A DNA stretch of 64,000 bases, taken from assembly GCF_024710845.1 (NCBI RefSeq), contig NZ_JANJTZ010000037.1:186001-250000 (forward strand), read 5' to 3'. The translations under genes were made by a program, and so were the position numbers. The DNA is from Mesorhizobium sp. (lineage in GTDB: Bacteria; Pseudomonadota; Alphaproteobacteria; Rhizobiales; Rhizobiaceae). The first letter of the stretch is position 1. Each line of letters begins with the position of its first letter. Below are positions 16,412 to 25,693 of this stretch, piece after piece. The notes beneath the pieces are model-generated. The model saw nothing but the letters and a program-made list of their open reading frames with translations. It was not told the origin of the DNA and made no database searches.

Positions 16412-17962
16412 TCAGGCCGTGCCGTAGAGCTTGCGCAGGCGCACCTTGTCGATCTTGCCGCTCGGCAGCTTGACGATCTCGTCGACGAACTCGACATGGC
16501 GCGGACGCTTGTAGCTGGCGATGAGCGTGCGGCAGTGGTCGATGAGGTCCTGTGCGGTCGCGCTCGCGCCCTGCCGCAGCACGACGACCGCCTTGACCGC
16601 TTCGCCCCATTTCTCGTCGGCCACGCCGATCACGGCGACCTCGGAGACGGCGTCGTGGGTGACGACCGCCTCTTCGACCTCGCGCGAATAGATGTTCTCG
16701 CCGCCGGAGATGATCATGTCCTTCTTGCGGTCGACCAGATAGAGGAAACCCTCCGCGTCGAGGCGGCCGACGTCGCCGGTGTGCACCCAGCCGTCGCGCA
16801 GCGTCTCGATCGTGGCGGCGGTGTTGTTCCAGTATCCCTTCATCACGCCGGGGCTGGTCAGCAGGATCTCGCCGACCTCGCCGACCGGCAGGTCGTTGCC
16901 ATTGTCGTCGACGATGCGGACGTTGACGCGCGGCGAGGCCTGACCGACGGAGGTCAGGATCTCGCGGTCGCGGTCGGTGCCGTCGGGTCTGTGCTGATGC
17001 GCCAGCAGCGTCGTGCCGATGCCCTCGGTCTGGCCGAACTGCTGCTGAAAGACCGGGCCGAGAAGCTTCAGGCCCTTCTTCAAGACCGGGATCGGCATCG
17101 GCGCCGCGGCATAGACGATCATGCGCAGGCTGGAGAGGTCGGCTTGCTCGATCGCGGGGGATTCCAGCAGCGTCTGGATCATCGTCGGCGCCATATGCGT
17201 GACGGTGATCTTCTCGCGTTCGATGCAGTCGACGATCGCTGGCGGATCGAAACCTTTCTGGACGTGAACCGTGCCCGCGCGCCAATGCTGCGCGAGCTGG
17301 ATGATCTTGGCGCCGATGTGGAACAGCGGCATCATGATCAGCAGCTTGTCGTCCGGCGTGTTGCGCTGGTCGGAGCCGAGGATTTCAGCGGCGTTCACCT
17401 GCCCGCCCTGGCCGAGCATCACGCCCTTGGGACGGCCGGTGGTGCCGGACGTGTAGATCAGGAAGGCGACGTCGTCCGGCCGTGGCCGGAAGGGGACGCC
17501 CGAGGCATCGCCCGACTCCACGAGACTCTCGTAGTCGTCGCCAAACCCGCCACCGTCGAGACAGACGAAATGCTCGACCGACTTCAGCTGATCCTTCATC
17601 GCCAACACGGTCTCGGCATAGGCCGCCTCGAAGACGAGAACTTTCGGAGCGCCGTCGTTGATGATGTAGACCATCTCGGGAATGGCCAGCCGCCAGTTCA
17701 CTGTCGCGCAGATGAAGCCCGAGATCTCGCAAGCGCCGTAAACTTCCTGGAACTCCAGCCGGTTCTGGCTGAGGATGCCGACGCGGTCCTGCCGCCTCAA
17801 ACCCAGCCGCCGCAGCGCGTTGGCGAGCTTCGAGACGCGGACGTGGAACTGCGCATGCGTCACCCGCCTGTCCTGCCAGACGAAGGCCGTCTGGTCCGGA
17901 TGTTTCCAGGCATTGTTGTCCAGCATGTCCGCAAGGGTCTGCGGAATTCTCACGGGAGACAT
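16412..17962 (-). CDS. AMP-forming acyl-CoA synthetase
   Basis: The 516-residue enzyme has the adenylate-forming P-loop YTSGTTGRPKGVML, the A5-type QFGQTEG, the A7/A8 region GWVHTGDVGRLD and VDRKKDMIISGGENIYS, and the C-terminal catalytic lysine in LPSGKIDKVRL. This is the full length of medium-chain or aryl acyl-CoA synthetases, which activate a free carboxylate with ATP and CoA. It starts seven bases after the enoyl-CoA hydratase gene. A second enzyme with the same plan lies at 22885-24441 in the same regulon, so two steps or two substrates may be activated. Confidence 0.9.
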   Translation of the reverse strand: MSPVRIPQTLADMLDNNAWKHPDQTAFVWQDRRVTHAQFHVRVSKLANALRRLGLRRQDRVGILSQNRLEFQEVYGACEISGFICATVNWRLAIPEMVYIINDGAPKVLVFEAAYAETVLAMKDQLKSVEHFVCLDGGGFGDDYESLVESGDASGVPFRPRPDDVAFLIYTSGTTGRPKGVMLGQGGQVNAAEILGSDQRNTPDDKLLIMMPLFHIGAKIIQLAQHWRAGTVHVQKGFDPPAIVDCIEREKITVTHMAPTMIQTLLESPAIEQADLSSLRMIVYAAAPMPIPVLKKGLKLLGPVFQQQFGQTEGIGTTLLAHQHRPDGTDRDREILTSVGQASPRVNVRIVDDNGNDLPVGEVGEILLTSPGVMKGYWNNTAATIETLRDGWVHTGDVGRLDAEGFLYLVDRKKDMIISGGENIYSREVEEAVVTHDAVSEVAVIGVADEKWGEAVKAVVVLRQGASATAQDLIDHCRTLIASYKRPRHVEFVDEIVKLPSGKIDKVRLRKLYGTA

Positions 17963-17969
17963 CGCGGCC

Positions 17970-18749
17970 TCAGGCGATGTCTGGATCGAAGCGCGGCTTG
18001 CGCTTCTCGCGGAAGGCGGCGAGGCCTTCGCGGAAATCGTCGCTGGCGAAGCAGAGCGGCTGCGCCATCGCCTCGAAGTCGAGCACCGCGTGCGGATCGT
18101 CGCTCAACGTGAGCATCCGCTTCGTCAGCGCGGCGGTGTGCGAAGGGAACTCGGCCAGCTCCCGCGCCCGCTCCAGCGCTTTCTCCGCGACCTGATCGTC
18201 GGCCACGACGTCGTCGGCGAGACCGATCGCAAGCGCCTCCGGCCCCTTGTAGAAGCGGGCGTAGAGCAGCGCCTGGCGCGCGCGGGCGAGGCCGATACGC
18301 TTCGGCAGCGTGTGGGCTATGGCGAAATCCGGCGCGAGGCCGACCTTTGCGAAGGGGAAGCCGATCGATGCGCCTTCGCCCATCACGATCGTGTCGCAGA
18401 ACAGCGCGAGCCCGGCGCCTGCGCCCACCGCGTGCCCTCTCACCTCGGCCACCATCGGCTTCTCGGCCGCGAGAAGAACCCGCGCGAGCCGGTGCGCCGA
18501 GGTCAGCCGTTCGCGGCCGGCCTTGGGGTCGGAGAGCGTGTCCATCTTCGACAGATCGCCGCCGACGGAGAAATTCTTCAAGGCGGAGGCCAGGATGATG
18601 ACCCGGCAGGTGCGGTCGTGGAACAATTCCTCGAAAGCCGGCAGCAAGACGCCACGGAACGCCTCGCCAAGACCGTTTCCGGACTCCTGATGGTTCATCA
18701 CCAGACGAACGACGCCACGGCCGTGCCGCTCGATGTCGACAGATCCCAC
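17970..18749 (-). CDS. Enoyl-CoA hydratase/isomerase family protein
   Basis: This is a crotonase-fold protein of about 259 residues with the two oxyanion-hole segments KNFSVGGDLSKM and GHAVGAGAGLAL. At the position of the second catalytic glutamate it has VGLAPDFAIAHTLPKRIG, so the classical Glu is replaced by Asp or absent and an isomerase or hydrolase activity is possible. The frame is open to 18800, but GTG at 18749 has a GGGAGGAAC ribosome site and leaves the operator at 18803 outside the gene. It is first in its unit and divergent from the TetR gene. Confidence 0.85.
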   Translation of the reverse strand: MGSVDIERHGRGVVRLVMNHQESGNGLGEAFRGVLLPAFEELFHDRTCRVIILASALKNFSVGGDLSKMDTLSDPKAGRERLTSAHRLARVLLAAEKPMVAEVRGHAVGAGAGLALFCDTIVMGEGASIGFPFAKVGLAPDFAIAHTLPKRIGLARARQALLYARFYKGPEALAIGLADDVVADDQVAEKALERARELAEFPSHTAALTKRMLTLSDDPHAVLDFEAMAQPLCFASDDFREGLAAFREKRKPRFDPDIA

Positions 18750-18802
18750 ACGTTCCTCCCGGGCAGCTTTTGTCTCGTGAGAAACGCTACACCAATCCAA
18801 AA

Positions 18803-18818
18803 CCTAACACTAGTTAGA
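18803..18818. promoter_or_regulatory. TetR-type operator, copy 4 (next to the regulator gene)
   Basis: CCTAAC-ACTA-GTTAGA lies between the divergent enoyl-CoA hydratase and TetR genes. It is the copy expected for autoregulation of the TetR protein together with control of the five-gene unit on the minus strand. Confidence 0.75.
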
Positions 18819-18915
18819 AAATAGGTTTTTTCGGATGAGCGTTCGAAACCATTCCATCCGACCGATTCGCATCGTAATATGCTCGCAGAAGCTGTTGCGG
18901 GGCGACGGAGGCAGG

Positions 18916-19593
18916 ATGACGAAGAAACTGGCCAAATCGGCGATCTCGCAGAAGCGGGTTCTCGATGCCGCAGCCAAGATTTTCCGCGATTACGGCTATG
19001 CGGGAACGACGATGCGGGCGATCGCGGACGAGGCCGATCTCAGGGCCGGCAGCATCTACTACCACTACAAGTCGAAGGACGACCTGATCAGCGCCGTTCT
19101 CGATATTGGCATCCGGGCGGTGACCGACAATGTCGAGGCCGCGCTCAAGGCGCTGCCCGAGACGGCCACGGGCCGCGAGCGAATCGAGGCGGCGATCCGC
19201 GCCCACCTGTCGGCAATCATCGAGGTCGGCGACTATACGCTCGCCACGCGGCGCGCGCTCGGCCAGGTGCCGGAGGCGATCCGGGCGCGCAACACCCGTA
19301 TGCGCGACATGTATGGCTCGGTCTGGCAGAAGATCCTCGCAGACGCTCACGACCGCGGCGAGTTCCGGACGAGTGCCAATCTGACGCTTGCCCGCCTCTT
19401 CATCCTCGGTGCGCTGAACTGGACCGTCGAGTGGTTCAAGCCGGGCGGGCGCTCGATCGACGATGTGGCGCGCGAATTTGCGTCCGTCGTGCTGGACGGA
19501 CTGTCGGGCAACGGCGGAACCGGCGCAATCGCGGAAGAGGTGTCGCCGCCGGCGAAGGCCAAGCGATCGGCGCCGCGCATCAGCGTCGCCTAG
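18916..19593 (+). CDS. TetR/AcrR-family regulator, likely master repressor of the acyl-CoA region
   Basis: The 225-residue protein has an N-terminal TetR helix-turn-helix (VLDAAAKIFRDYGYAGTTM, then IADEADLRAGSIYYHYKSKD, about residues 14-58). Its C-terminal ligand domain contains ILGALNWTVEWFKPGGRS, a pattern also seen in acyl-CoA-responsive regulators such as KstR2-like proteins. The ATG at 18916 has GGAGG upstream; an upstream in-frame ATG at 18835 is less likely. A palindrome of the window-wide operator family lies in its promoter region. It is the best candidate for control of the nine sites; its ligand is probably a pathway CoA ester (inference). Confidence 0.88.
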   Translation: MTKKLAKSAISQKRVLDAAAKIFRDYGYAGTTMRAIADEADLRAGSIYYHYKSKDDLISAVLDIGIRAVTDNVEAALKALPETATGRERIEAAIRAHLSAIIEVGDYTLATRRALGQVPEAIRARNTRMRDMYGSVWQKILADAHDRGEFRTSANLTLARLFILGALNWTVEWFKPGGRSIDDVAREFASVVLDGLSGNGGTGAIAEEVSPPAKAKRSAPRISVA

Positions 19594-19621
19594 ACCAGGA
19601 CGAACCGGTCCGCCGGCCGCG

Positions 19622-20782
19622 TCAATCGCGGCCGAGGATGTGGTCGGAAATGATGCGCATCTGGATCTCCGACGTGCCTTCGAAGATCTTGGTCAGCCGC
19701 GCGTCGCGCCAGTGGCGCTCGACCTGGTTGAGCGTGGTGTAGCCGCCCCCGCCGAAGATCTGCAGTGCCTCGCTCGTCACCCGCTCCGACATCTCGGAGG
19801 CGAACAGCTTGACCATCGAGGCTTCCTTGTCGCAGCGGACTCCCTGGTCGATCTTCTCGCAGACCGTGTACATCAGCGACCTCGCCGCCTCGATCTCGGT
19901 TGCCATCGCGGCGATCTTGAAGCGGATCGCCTGGAAGGCGCCGATGGCCTGGCCGAACTGCCTCCGTTCCTTCGCATGGCCGATCGCGTCGTCGAGGGCC
20001 GCCTGCGCCAGCCCGATCGATCGGGCGGCGGTATGCGCCCGCGCTGTCTCGAGCCCGGCCGTGGCGAGGTAGAAGCCCCTGCCCTCCTCGCCGATCAAGT
20101 TGGCGGCCGGCACGCGGCACTTGTCGAAGGCGAGTTCCCAGGTGGTCCAGCCGAAATAGCCGATCTTGGGAATGACGGTGCCGGCGACGCCCTCGGGCAG
20201 CCTGCCGCGCGGCTTCTCGACCATGAAGGCGGAGATGCCCTTGTGCCGCGCCTTGGGATCGACGGTCGGATCCGTGCGGGCGAAGACCATGATGAAGTCG
20301 GCGCCGTCGGCGAAGGTGCACCAATATTTGTTGCCGGTGATCTCCCACTCGTCGCCGACTTTTCTGGCGCGGCAGGAGATGTTGGCGACGTCGGACCCCG
20401 CATCGGGCTCGGAGAGCGAGAAGGCGCCGAGGAAGTCGCCCTTGGCCATGCGCGGCAGGTAGACCTTCTTCTGCTCCGGCGTCATCGCCTTCAGCGAGCC
20501 GATCAGCGCATTGCCGCGCGCGATGAGCGACGCGACGCTCATCCAGCCGCGCGCCAGTTCCTCGGCGACGAGGCAGTATTCGAACGCGCCCAGCCCGAGG
20601 CCGCCATATTCCTCCGGGATCAGGATGCCGAAATAGCCGAGTTCGGCCATCTCCTCCATCAGCTCGCGCGGAATCTCGCCCTTCACCGGATCGAGCCTGT
20701 CGGCGGTCGGCCGCACACGGTCGCGCGTAAACACCCGCGCCGAGTCCTGGATCATGCGGCGTTCTTCGGAGAGTTCGGTCAT
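19622..20782 (-). CDS. Acyl-CoA dehydrogenase, canonical catalytic glutamate
   Basis: The 386-residue flavoenzyme shows the FAD/substrate segments FSLSEPDAGSDVANI and GNKYWCTFADGADF, RRQFGQAIGAFQAI, and the C-terminal IFEGTSEIQ in which the glutamate is the usual catalytic base. It oxidises an acyl-CoA at the alpha-beta bond and passes electrons to ETF. It is the last gene of the unit 26494-19622, overlapping the SDR gene before it by four bases. It is the only one of the four acyl-CoA dehydrogenases here with the base in the standard short-chain position. Confidence 0.9.
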   Translation of the reverse strand: MTELSEERRMIQDSARVFTRDRVRPTADRLDPVKGEIPRELMEEMAELGYFGILIPEEYGGLGLGAFEYCLVAEELARGWMSVASLIARGNALIGSLKAMTPEQKKVYLPRMAKGDFLGAFSLSEPDAGSDVANISCRARKVGDEWEITGNKYWCTFADGADFIMVFARTDPTVDPKARHKGISAFMVEKPRGRLPEGVAGTVIPKIGYFGWTTWELAFDKCRVPAANLIGEEGRGFYLATAGLETARAHTAARSIGLAQAALDDAIGHAKERRQFGQAIGAFQAIRFKIAAMATEIEAARSLMYTVCEKIDQGVRCDKEASMVKLFASEMSERVTSEALQIFGGGGYTTLNQVERHWRDARLTKIFEGTSEIQMRIISDHILGRD

Positions 20783-21531
20783 AGCGGCGATTCCTCAGGC
20801 GGCAATTGTCCCTGGCCGAGCGAGCGTCCGCCGTCGACGATGAGGACCTGCCCCGTGATGTAGCGGTTTTCGGGTGAGGCGAGGAAGGAGACCGCGCGGG
20901 CGATGTCCTCCGGCTGGCCGATGCGGCCGAGCAGCTGCAGCGACAGCATCATCTTCTGCCGCTCGGGCGTCATGTAGCGCAGCATCTCGGTATCGACGAC
21001 GCCGGGCGCGACCGCATTGACGCGGATGTCGCGCGGCGAAAGGTCGATCGCCATGGCGCGGGTGAGGCCGACGACCGCGGTCTTCGAGGCCACGTAGTGC
21101 GCCATCTGCGGCGCGCCGGCGAAGGAGCGCGAGGCGATGTTGACGATGCGGCCGCCATTCTTCATCCGCCGCGCGCCTTCCTGCGCGACGACGAAGGTGC
21201 CGATCGCGTTGATCTCGAATGCCTCGCGGAAGTGTTCCTCTGTCAGCTCCTCGAAGAAATGGGTGCCGGTGATCGCGGCATTGTTCACGATCACCTCGAC
21301 CGGCGCATACTTGTCCATGATCGCGGAGATCGCTGCCCTGTCGCGGATGTCGCACACCTCGGAATCGATCCGCGCCCCCGCCGCGCGCAGCGCGTCGGCG
21401 ACGTCGTGGACGGCATCGAGCCGGTCGAGCGCGACCACGTGATAGCCCTCGAGGGCGAGCTTCTCGACGATGCCCTTGCCGATGCCGCGCGCGGCCCCGG
21501 TGACGATGGCGGTTCCGAGCTGGCCGGTCAT
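20779..21531 (-). CDS. Short-chain dehydrogenase/reductase
   Basis: This is a 250-residue SDR with VTGAARGIGKGIV, NNAAITGTHFF, NIASRSFAGAP and catalytic YVASK, ending in TGQVLIVDGGRSLGQG. It resembles the SDR at 14060-14794 (shared DLSPRDI/DLAEKGI and VDTEML/IETDMF segments). Aspartate in VALDRLD suggests NAD. It overlaps both neighbours by four bases (ATGA), so it is translationally coupled with the MmgE/PrpD gene and the acyl-CoA dehydrogenase. Confidence 0.85.
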   Translation of the reverse strand: MTGQLGTAIVTGAARGIGKGIVEKLALEGYHVVALDRLDAVHDVADALRAAGARIDSEVCDIRDRAAISAIMDKYAPVEVIVNNAAITGTHFFEELTEEHFREAFEINAIGTFVVAQEGARRMKNGGRIVNIASRSFAGAPQMAHYVASKTAVVGLTRAMAIDLSPRDIRVNAVAPGVVDTEMLRYMTPERQKMMLSLQLLGRIGQPEDIARAVSFLASPENRYITGQVLIVDGGRSLGQGQLPPEESPL

Positions 21532-22883
21532 TGCGTGCGTCCTGAGAGTTTCATGATGTTCGCGATGCCGTCGGGGCCGCCCATGCCGAGGAGGGCCTCG
21601 CGCAGCGCGCGGCTCGACAAACCGGGCACCGGTTCGACAAGAGCGTCGAACTTCGCCTCGAGCTTGCGGCCCTGGCGGGCGAGGTCGCTGTCGGGGACGC
21701 CCGCGTCATGGCTGGCGGCGAAGCGGCGTCCGTCGGCGGTCGTGATGGCGACGTCGGCCTTTGCCTCCGGGAAGCCGTCGACGAATTCGATGGACGCCAT
21801 GTCGCGCAGGCGGACGAGTTCCGGCTCGCGCGTCAGGTCGTCGGTGTAGGTGTCGATGCCCGACGTATCTCGCCCCGCCAGTGCCATCGCGACGGTCAGG
21901 CGCAGCGAGAACTTTGCCTCAAGCCCGGTCTCGGGGCGCGCCAGGTTGCACACGCGGTCGGTGACGGGAGGCACGCGGATCTCGATCGACCGGATGGCGT
22001 TGGACGAGGCCGCGCTTTTCTCGCGCAGCGTCTTGCCCGCCTCGATCGCGCCATGGGTCAGGTAGCAGGCGGCATGATACTTGAAGAGGTTGTTGGCGAT
22101 GTGATGGTCGAGCGGCGCGTCCTTCATCGCCTCGTCCGGATTGAAGTCGACACTCTGCGTTGCGGCCAGGCCTTGCGCGCATTCGAGCGCGTCGGGCCGG
22201 CTCGTGAAGCCGCGCGCGGCGAGCCGCGCCGCGAGCAAACCGTTCTGCGCCGCCATGCCGGCATGCAGCGGCTTGCACATGGTGCCGAACATCGATTTCA
22301 GACCGGAGGCCTTGGTCGCGGCGATGCCATAGGCGACCGCGCTCGTCTCGGCGTCCAGCTTCAGAAGATGCGCGCAGGCCGCCGCCGCGCCGACACTGCC
22401 GACCGTCGAGGTCGCATGGAAGCCGTGGTTGTAGTGCCCGGGACTCATCAGCGCGCCGGTGCGGCAGACGACCTCGTAGCCGGCGACGAAGGCGGCCAGC
22501 ACGTCGTCCTGCGTCGCGCCCGTTTCTTCGGCGAGCGCCAGTAAGCCCGGCAGGATCGCAACCGTCGGATGGCCGAGGATCGCCATGTTGACGTCGTCGA
22601 AATCGAGCGCGTGCGAGGCCGTGCCATTGATCAGCGCCGCGTTCATTGCAGAGGTGCGCCCAGGCCCGCCCGTGAGCGAGGCGACCGGCTTCGCGCCGTC
22701 CGACAGCAGTTCCTCGGAGAGAATCTGCACGGCCGGTTCGGCGGCGCCCGGGATCGTTACCGCGAACCAGTCGAGGATACACTGGCGCGCGACCGTGATG
22801 GCCGTCGCGGGCAAATCCTCGAAGCGGATCGCCGAGGCGCGGGCGGCGAGCCAGCGGGTGACGGGCGGGCGCTCGCTCGTCAT
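21528..22883 (-). CDS. MmgE/PrpD family protein
   Basis: The 451-residue protein has the all-helical N-terminal fold and patterns of the family: ARQCILDWFAVTIPGAAEP, LINGTASHALDFDDV, GHPTVAILPGLLAL and GYEVVCRTGALMSPGHY. Members include 2-methylcitrate dehydratase, cis-aconitate decarboxylase and many uncharacterised dehydratases in acyl-CoA clusters. It starts one base from the stop of the AMP-forming ligase and is coupled to the SDR after it. A dehydratase or isomerase role on a carboxylate intermediate is likely; the exact reaction cannot be assigned. Confidence 0.85.
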   Translation of the reverse strand: MTSERPPVTRWLAARASAIRFEDLPATAITVARQCILDWFAVTIPGAAEPAVQILSEELLSDGAKPVASLTGGPGRTSAMNAALINGTASHALDFDDVNMAILGHPTVAILPGLLALAEETGATQDDVLAAFVAGYEVVCRTGALMSPGHYNHGFHATSTVGSVGAAAACAHLLKLDAETSAVAYGIAATKASGLKSMFGTMCKPLHAGMAAQNGLLAARLAARGFTSRPDALECAQGLAATQSVDFNPDEAMKDAPLDHHIANNLFKYHAACYLTHGAIEAGKTLREKSAASSNAIRSIEIRVPPVTDRVCNLARPETGLEAKFSLRLTVAMALAGRDTSGIDTYTDDLTREPELVRLRDMASIEFVDGFPEAKADVAITTADGRRFAASHDAGVPDSDLARQGRKLEAKFDALVEPVPGLSSRALREALLGMGGPDGIANIMKLSGRTQ

Positions 22884-22884
22884 C

Positions 22885-24441
22885 TCAACCGGCCTTCGGC
22901 TCGGCGGCGCCGTAGAGCTGGCGCAGCGTGACCTTGTTGATCTTGCCGCTCGGCAGGCGCGGCAGGTCGTCGACGAAGACCACCGATTTCGGCTTCTTGT
23001 AGCTGGCGATCTGCGTCTTCGTGTGCTCGATCAGTTCGACCTCGCTGACGGTGTGGCCGGGATTGAGAACGGTAATCGCCCGCACCGTCTCGCCCCAATA
23101 GTCGTCCTTCACGCCGATCACCGCCACGTCCATGACGGCCGGGTGGCTCGCCACCGCTTCCTCGACCTCGCGCGAATAGATGTTCTCGCCGCCCGAGATG
23201 ATCATGTCCTTCTTGCGGTCGACCAAGTAGAGGAAACCCTGCGGGTCGAGATAACCGACGTCGCCGGTGTGGTACCAGCCTTCCTTGAGCGCCGCGATGG
23301 TGGCGGCGGAATTGTTCCAATATCCGGCCATGCGGCTGGTGGTGTTGATGAGGATTTCGCCCGGCACTCCGGTCGGCAGGTCGCGGCCTTCGTCGTCGAC
23401 GATGCGCAGGCCGACATTCGGCGCCGCCTGTCCCACCGAACCCAGCAGCTTGACCTCTTCCGGCGTGCCGTCGGGCTTGTGCTGGCGTTTGTGCAGCGTC
23501 GTGCCGCCGCCCTCGGTCATGCCGTAGAGCTGGAGGAAAACCGGTCCGAGCAGCTTCAGCCCGCGCTTGAGCAGCGGCACGGGCATCGGTGCGGCCGAAT
23601 AGCAGATCGTGTGCAGGGATTTGAGGTCGCGCTCCTCTATGCCGGGCACGTTGAGCATCGCCTGCACCATGGTGGGGGCCATGTGCGTCATCGTCACGCG
23701 CTCGCGTTCGATCGTTTCGACGATCTCGGCCGGCTTGAAGTCGTGGTGCAGGACGACGCTGCCGCCGCGGATGTGGACACCGAGCTGCAAGAAGCGCGCA
23801 CCGACGTGGAAGACCGGCATCATCAGCTGCAGCTTGTCGGAGACGATCAGGCCGAGTTCGGTCGCCATCAGGATGGCGATGGCGATCTCGCCGCGATGGG
23901 TGCGCATCACGCCCTTCGGCCGGCCCGTCGTGCCCGACGTGTAGATCAGGTGCATGATCTCGTCGGGAAGCGGACGCGTCGGCGCGCCTTCGGCGTCGCC
24001 AGAGGCCAGTACCGCCTCGTAGTCCTCGGCCCACGCCGGCACGTCGCCGCCGAAGCAGAGGAACACCTCGATGAAGCCGAGCTTGTCGCGGATCTGAGCG
24101 ATCGTCGCCGCATACTGCGCTTCGAAGATCAGGACGCGCGGCGTGGAATCGCCGAGGATATAGGCGATCTCCGGCGGCGCGAGCCGCCAGTTGACGGTCG
24201 CCGCGATATAGCCCGCCAGCTCGCAGGCGGCGTAGGATTCCATGAACTCGATCGTGTTCTGCGACAGGATCGAGACGCGGTCCTGCCGGCGGATGCCGTG
24301 CTTCCACAGCGCAGAGGCCAGCCGGTTGGCGCGCTGGAGATGCTCGCCGAAGGTGACGATGCGACCGTGATAGTTGTAGGCCGTCTCGTGCGGGAACTTG
24401 TAGGCGTTGTTGCGAAGAACGTCGCCGAGCGTCTCGATCAT
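22885..24441 (-). CDS. AMP-forming acyl-CoA synthetase
   Basis: The 518-residue enzyme has the P-loop YTSGTTGRPKGVMR, LQLYGMTEGGGT, GWYHTGDVGYLD, VDRKKDMIISGGENIYS and the catalytic lysine region LPSGKINKVTLRQLYG. It is a paralogue of the enzyme at 16412-17962: the last third aligns almost word for word, while the substrate pocket region differs (KLQLMMPVFHVGARFLQLG against KLLIMMPLFHIGAKIIQLA). It lies between an acyl-CoA dehydrogenase and the MmgE/PrpD gene in the 26494-19622 unit. Confidence 0.9.
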   Translation of the reverse strand: MIETLGDVLRNNAYKFPHETAYNYHGRIVTFGEHLQRANRLASALWKHGIRRQDRVSILSQNTIEFMESYAACELAGYIAATVNWRLAPPEIAYILGDSTPRVLIFEAQYAATIAQIRDKLGFIEVFLCFGGDVPAWAEDYEAVLASGDAEGAPTRPLPDEIMHLIYTSGTTGRPKGVMRTHRGEIAIAILMATELGLIVSDKLQLMMPVFHVGARFLQLGVHIRGGSVVLHHDFKPAEIVETIERERVTMTHMAPTMVQAMLNVPGIEERDLKSLHTICYSAAPMPVPLLKRGLKLLGPVFLQLYGMTEGGGTTLHKRQHKPDGTPEEVKLLGSVGQAAPNVGLRIVDDEGRDLPTGVPGEILINTTSRMAGYWNNSAATIAALKEGWYHTGDVGYLDPQGFLYLVDRKKDMIISGGENIYSREVEEAVASHPAVMDVAVIGVKDDYWGETVRAITVLNPGHTVSEVELIEHTKTQIASYKKPKSVVFVDDLPRLPSGKINKVTLRQLYGAAEPKAG

Positions 24442-24468
24442 GCCGTTTCCTCCCTCGTCGCGTCGCCG

Positions 24469-25632
24469 TCAGGCCTTCGGCAGGCCCATGCGGTTCGCGA
24501 TGTTGTTCTTCTGAATGGCGGTCGAGCCGCCGATGATCGGCATCAACAGCATGTCGCGCACATGCCGCTCCATGTCGAAACCCTTGGCATAGCCATAGGC
24601 GCCCATGACCTTCTGGCAGGTCAGCACGATGTCGAGGCCCGTCTCGCAGACATACATCTTCGCCATCGAGCTCTCGACCGACAGGGGCATGTCGTTGTCG
24701 GCCAGCCAGCAGGCCCGGTAGAGCATCAGACGCGCCGAGGAGAGCTTTGTCTGCACATCGGCCAGCATGTGCCGGATCGATTGGTGCGAGCAGATCCGCT
24801 TGCCGAACTGACTACGCGTCTGGGAATACTCCCACGCGTCGTCGACGGCCTGTGCCGCGATGCCGAGCGCCATTGCCGCCACTTCGAGCTTCTCCACCTC
24901 GAGCGCCGGGCCGGCGAGCTTCGACCAGCCCTGGTTCCAGCCTTCCTCGCCGCCGACCACGTCCTCGATGCCGATCTCGACATTGTCGAGCGTCACGTCG
25001 TTGGTGTTCAGCCCGCGCGCGCCGAGAGCGGGGATATGGGTCAGCGTGACGCCCTTGGCCGTCGGCGGGATCAGCACGAGCGACAGATTCTTGTAGCGCG
25101 CGTCCGGATCGCCGGAGCGCACCAGCGCGTAGATGTAGTCGGCGCTCTCGGCGCCCGAGCACCAGCGCTTGGTGCCGTTGATGATGACCTTGTCGCCGCG
25201 CCGCTCTGCCCGCGTCTTGACGCTGGCGAGGTCGGAGCCGACGTCGGGTTCGGACAGGCCGTAGGCAAACAGGATCTCGCCATTGGCGAGCTTCGGTAGC
25301 AGGCGCTGCTTCTGCTCCTCGCTGCCCGAGGCCAGGATGTTCATCGAGCCGTAGCAGGAGTTCATCAGGTAGAGCGTCCCGATCACCATCGAGCGGCGCG
25401 ACAGCTCTTCGACAGTCACCATCGTGGCGAGGATGTCGCGGCCGTAGCCGCCATATTCCTCTGGCACCGTCATGCCGCAGACGCCGAGTTCGGTGATCGG
25501 ACCCATGAGCGAGCGGGGAACCTTGTCCTCCTCGTCCCACTTGGCCATCATCTCGCGCGTGGCATGGCGCTCCAGCATCCGGCGGATGCTCTCGCGCAGC
25601 ATGGTGATGTGTTCTGGCTCGCCGAAATCCAT
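24469..25632 (-). CDS. Acyl-CoA dehydrogenase with the catalytic base at the isovaleryl-CoA dehydrogenase position
   Basis: The 387-residue protein has YGLSEPDVGSDLASV and SQFGKRICSHQSI, as expected. At the C-terminal site where most members have EGTSEIQ it reads IIGGSTAIQ, so that glutamate is missing. A glutamate is present instead in LEVEKLEVAA (E247), which aligns by eye with the base of isovaleryl-CoA and long-chain acyl-CoA dehydrogenases. This suggests a branched or bulky substrate. The ATG at 25632 has GGGAGGATT upstream. It lies 61 bases after the enoyl-CoA hydratase gene. Confidence 0.85.
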   Translation of the reverse strand: MDFGEPEHITMLRESIRRMLERHATREMMAKWDEEDKVPRSLMGPITELGVCGMTVPEEYGGYGRDILATMVTVEELSRRSMVIGTLYLMNSCYGSMNILASGSEEQKQRLLPKLANGEILFAYGLSEPDVGSDLASVKTRAERRGDKVIINGTKRWCSGAESADYIYALVRSGDPDARYKNLSLVLIPPTAKGVTLTHIPALGARGLNTNDVTLDNVEIGIEDVVGGEEGWNQGWSKLAGPALEVEKLEVAAMALGIAAQAVDDAWEYSQTRSQFGKRICSHQSIRHMLADVQTKLSSARLMLYRACWLADNDMPLSVESSMAKMYVCETGLDIVLTCQKVMGAYGYAKGFDMERHVRDMLLMPIIGGSTAIQKNNIANRMGLPKA

Positions 25633-25693
25633 GTCAAATCCTCCCGGCTTGCGCCGCATGCCTCGCCGACGTGCCGCCCTCCAGCGGCTTCGC

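Noticed and set aside
24469-25632. Acyl-CoA dehydrogenase judged inactive because the C-terminal catalytic glutamate is missing
   Set aside because: A glutamate at the helix-G position (E247) matches the alternative base of isovaleryl-CoA-type enzymes, so activity is expected.
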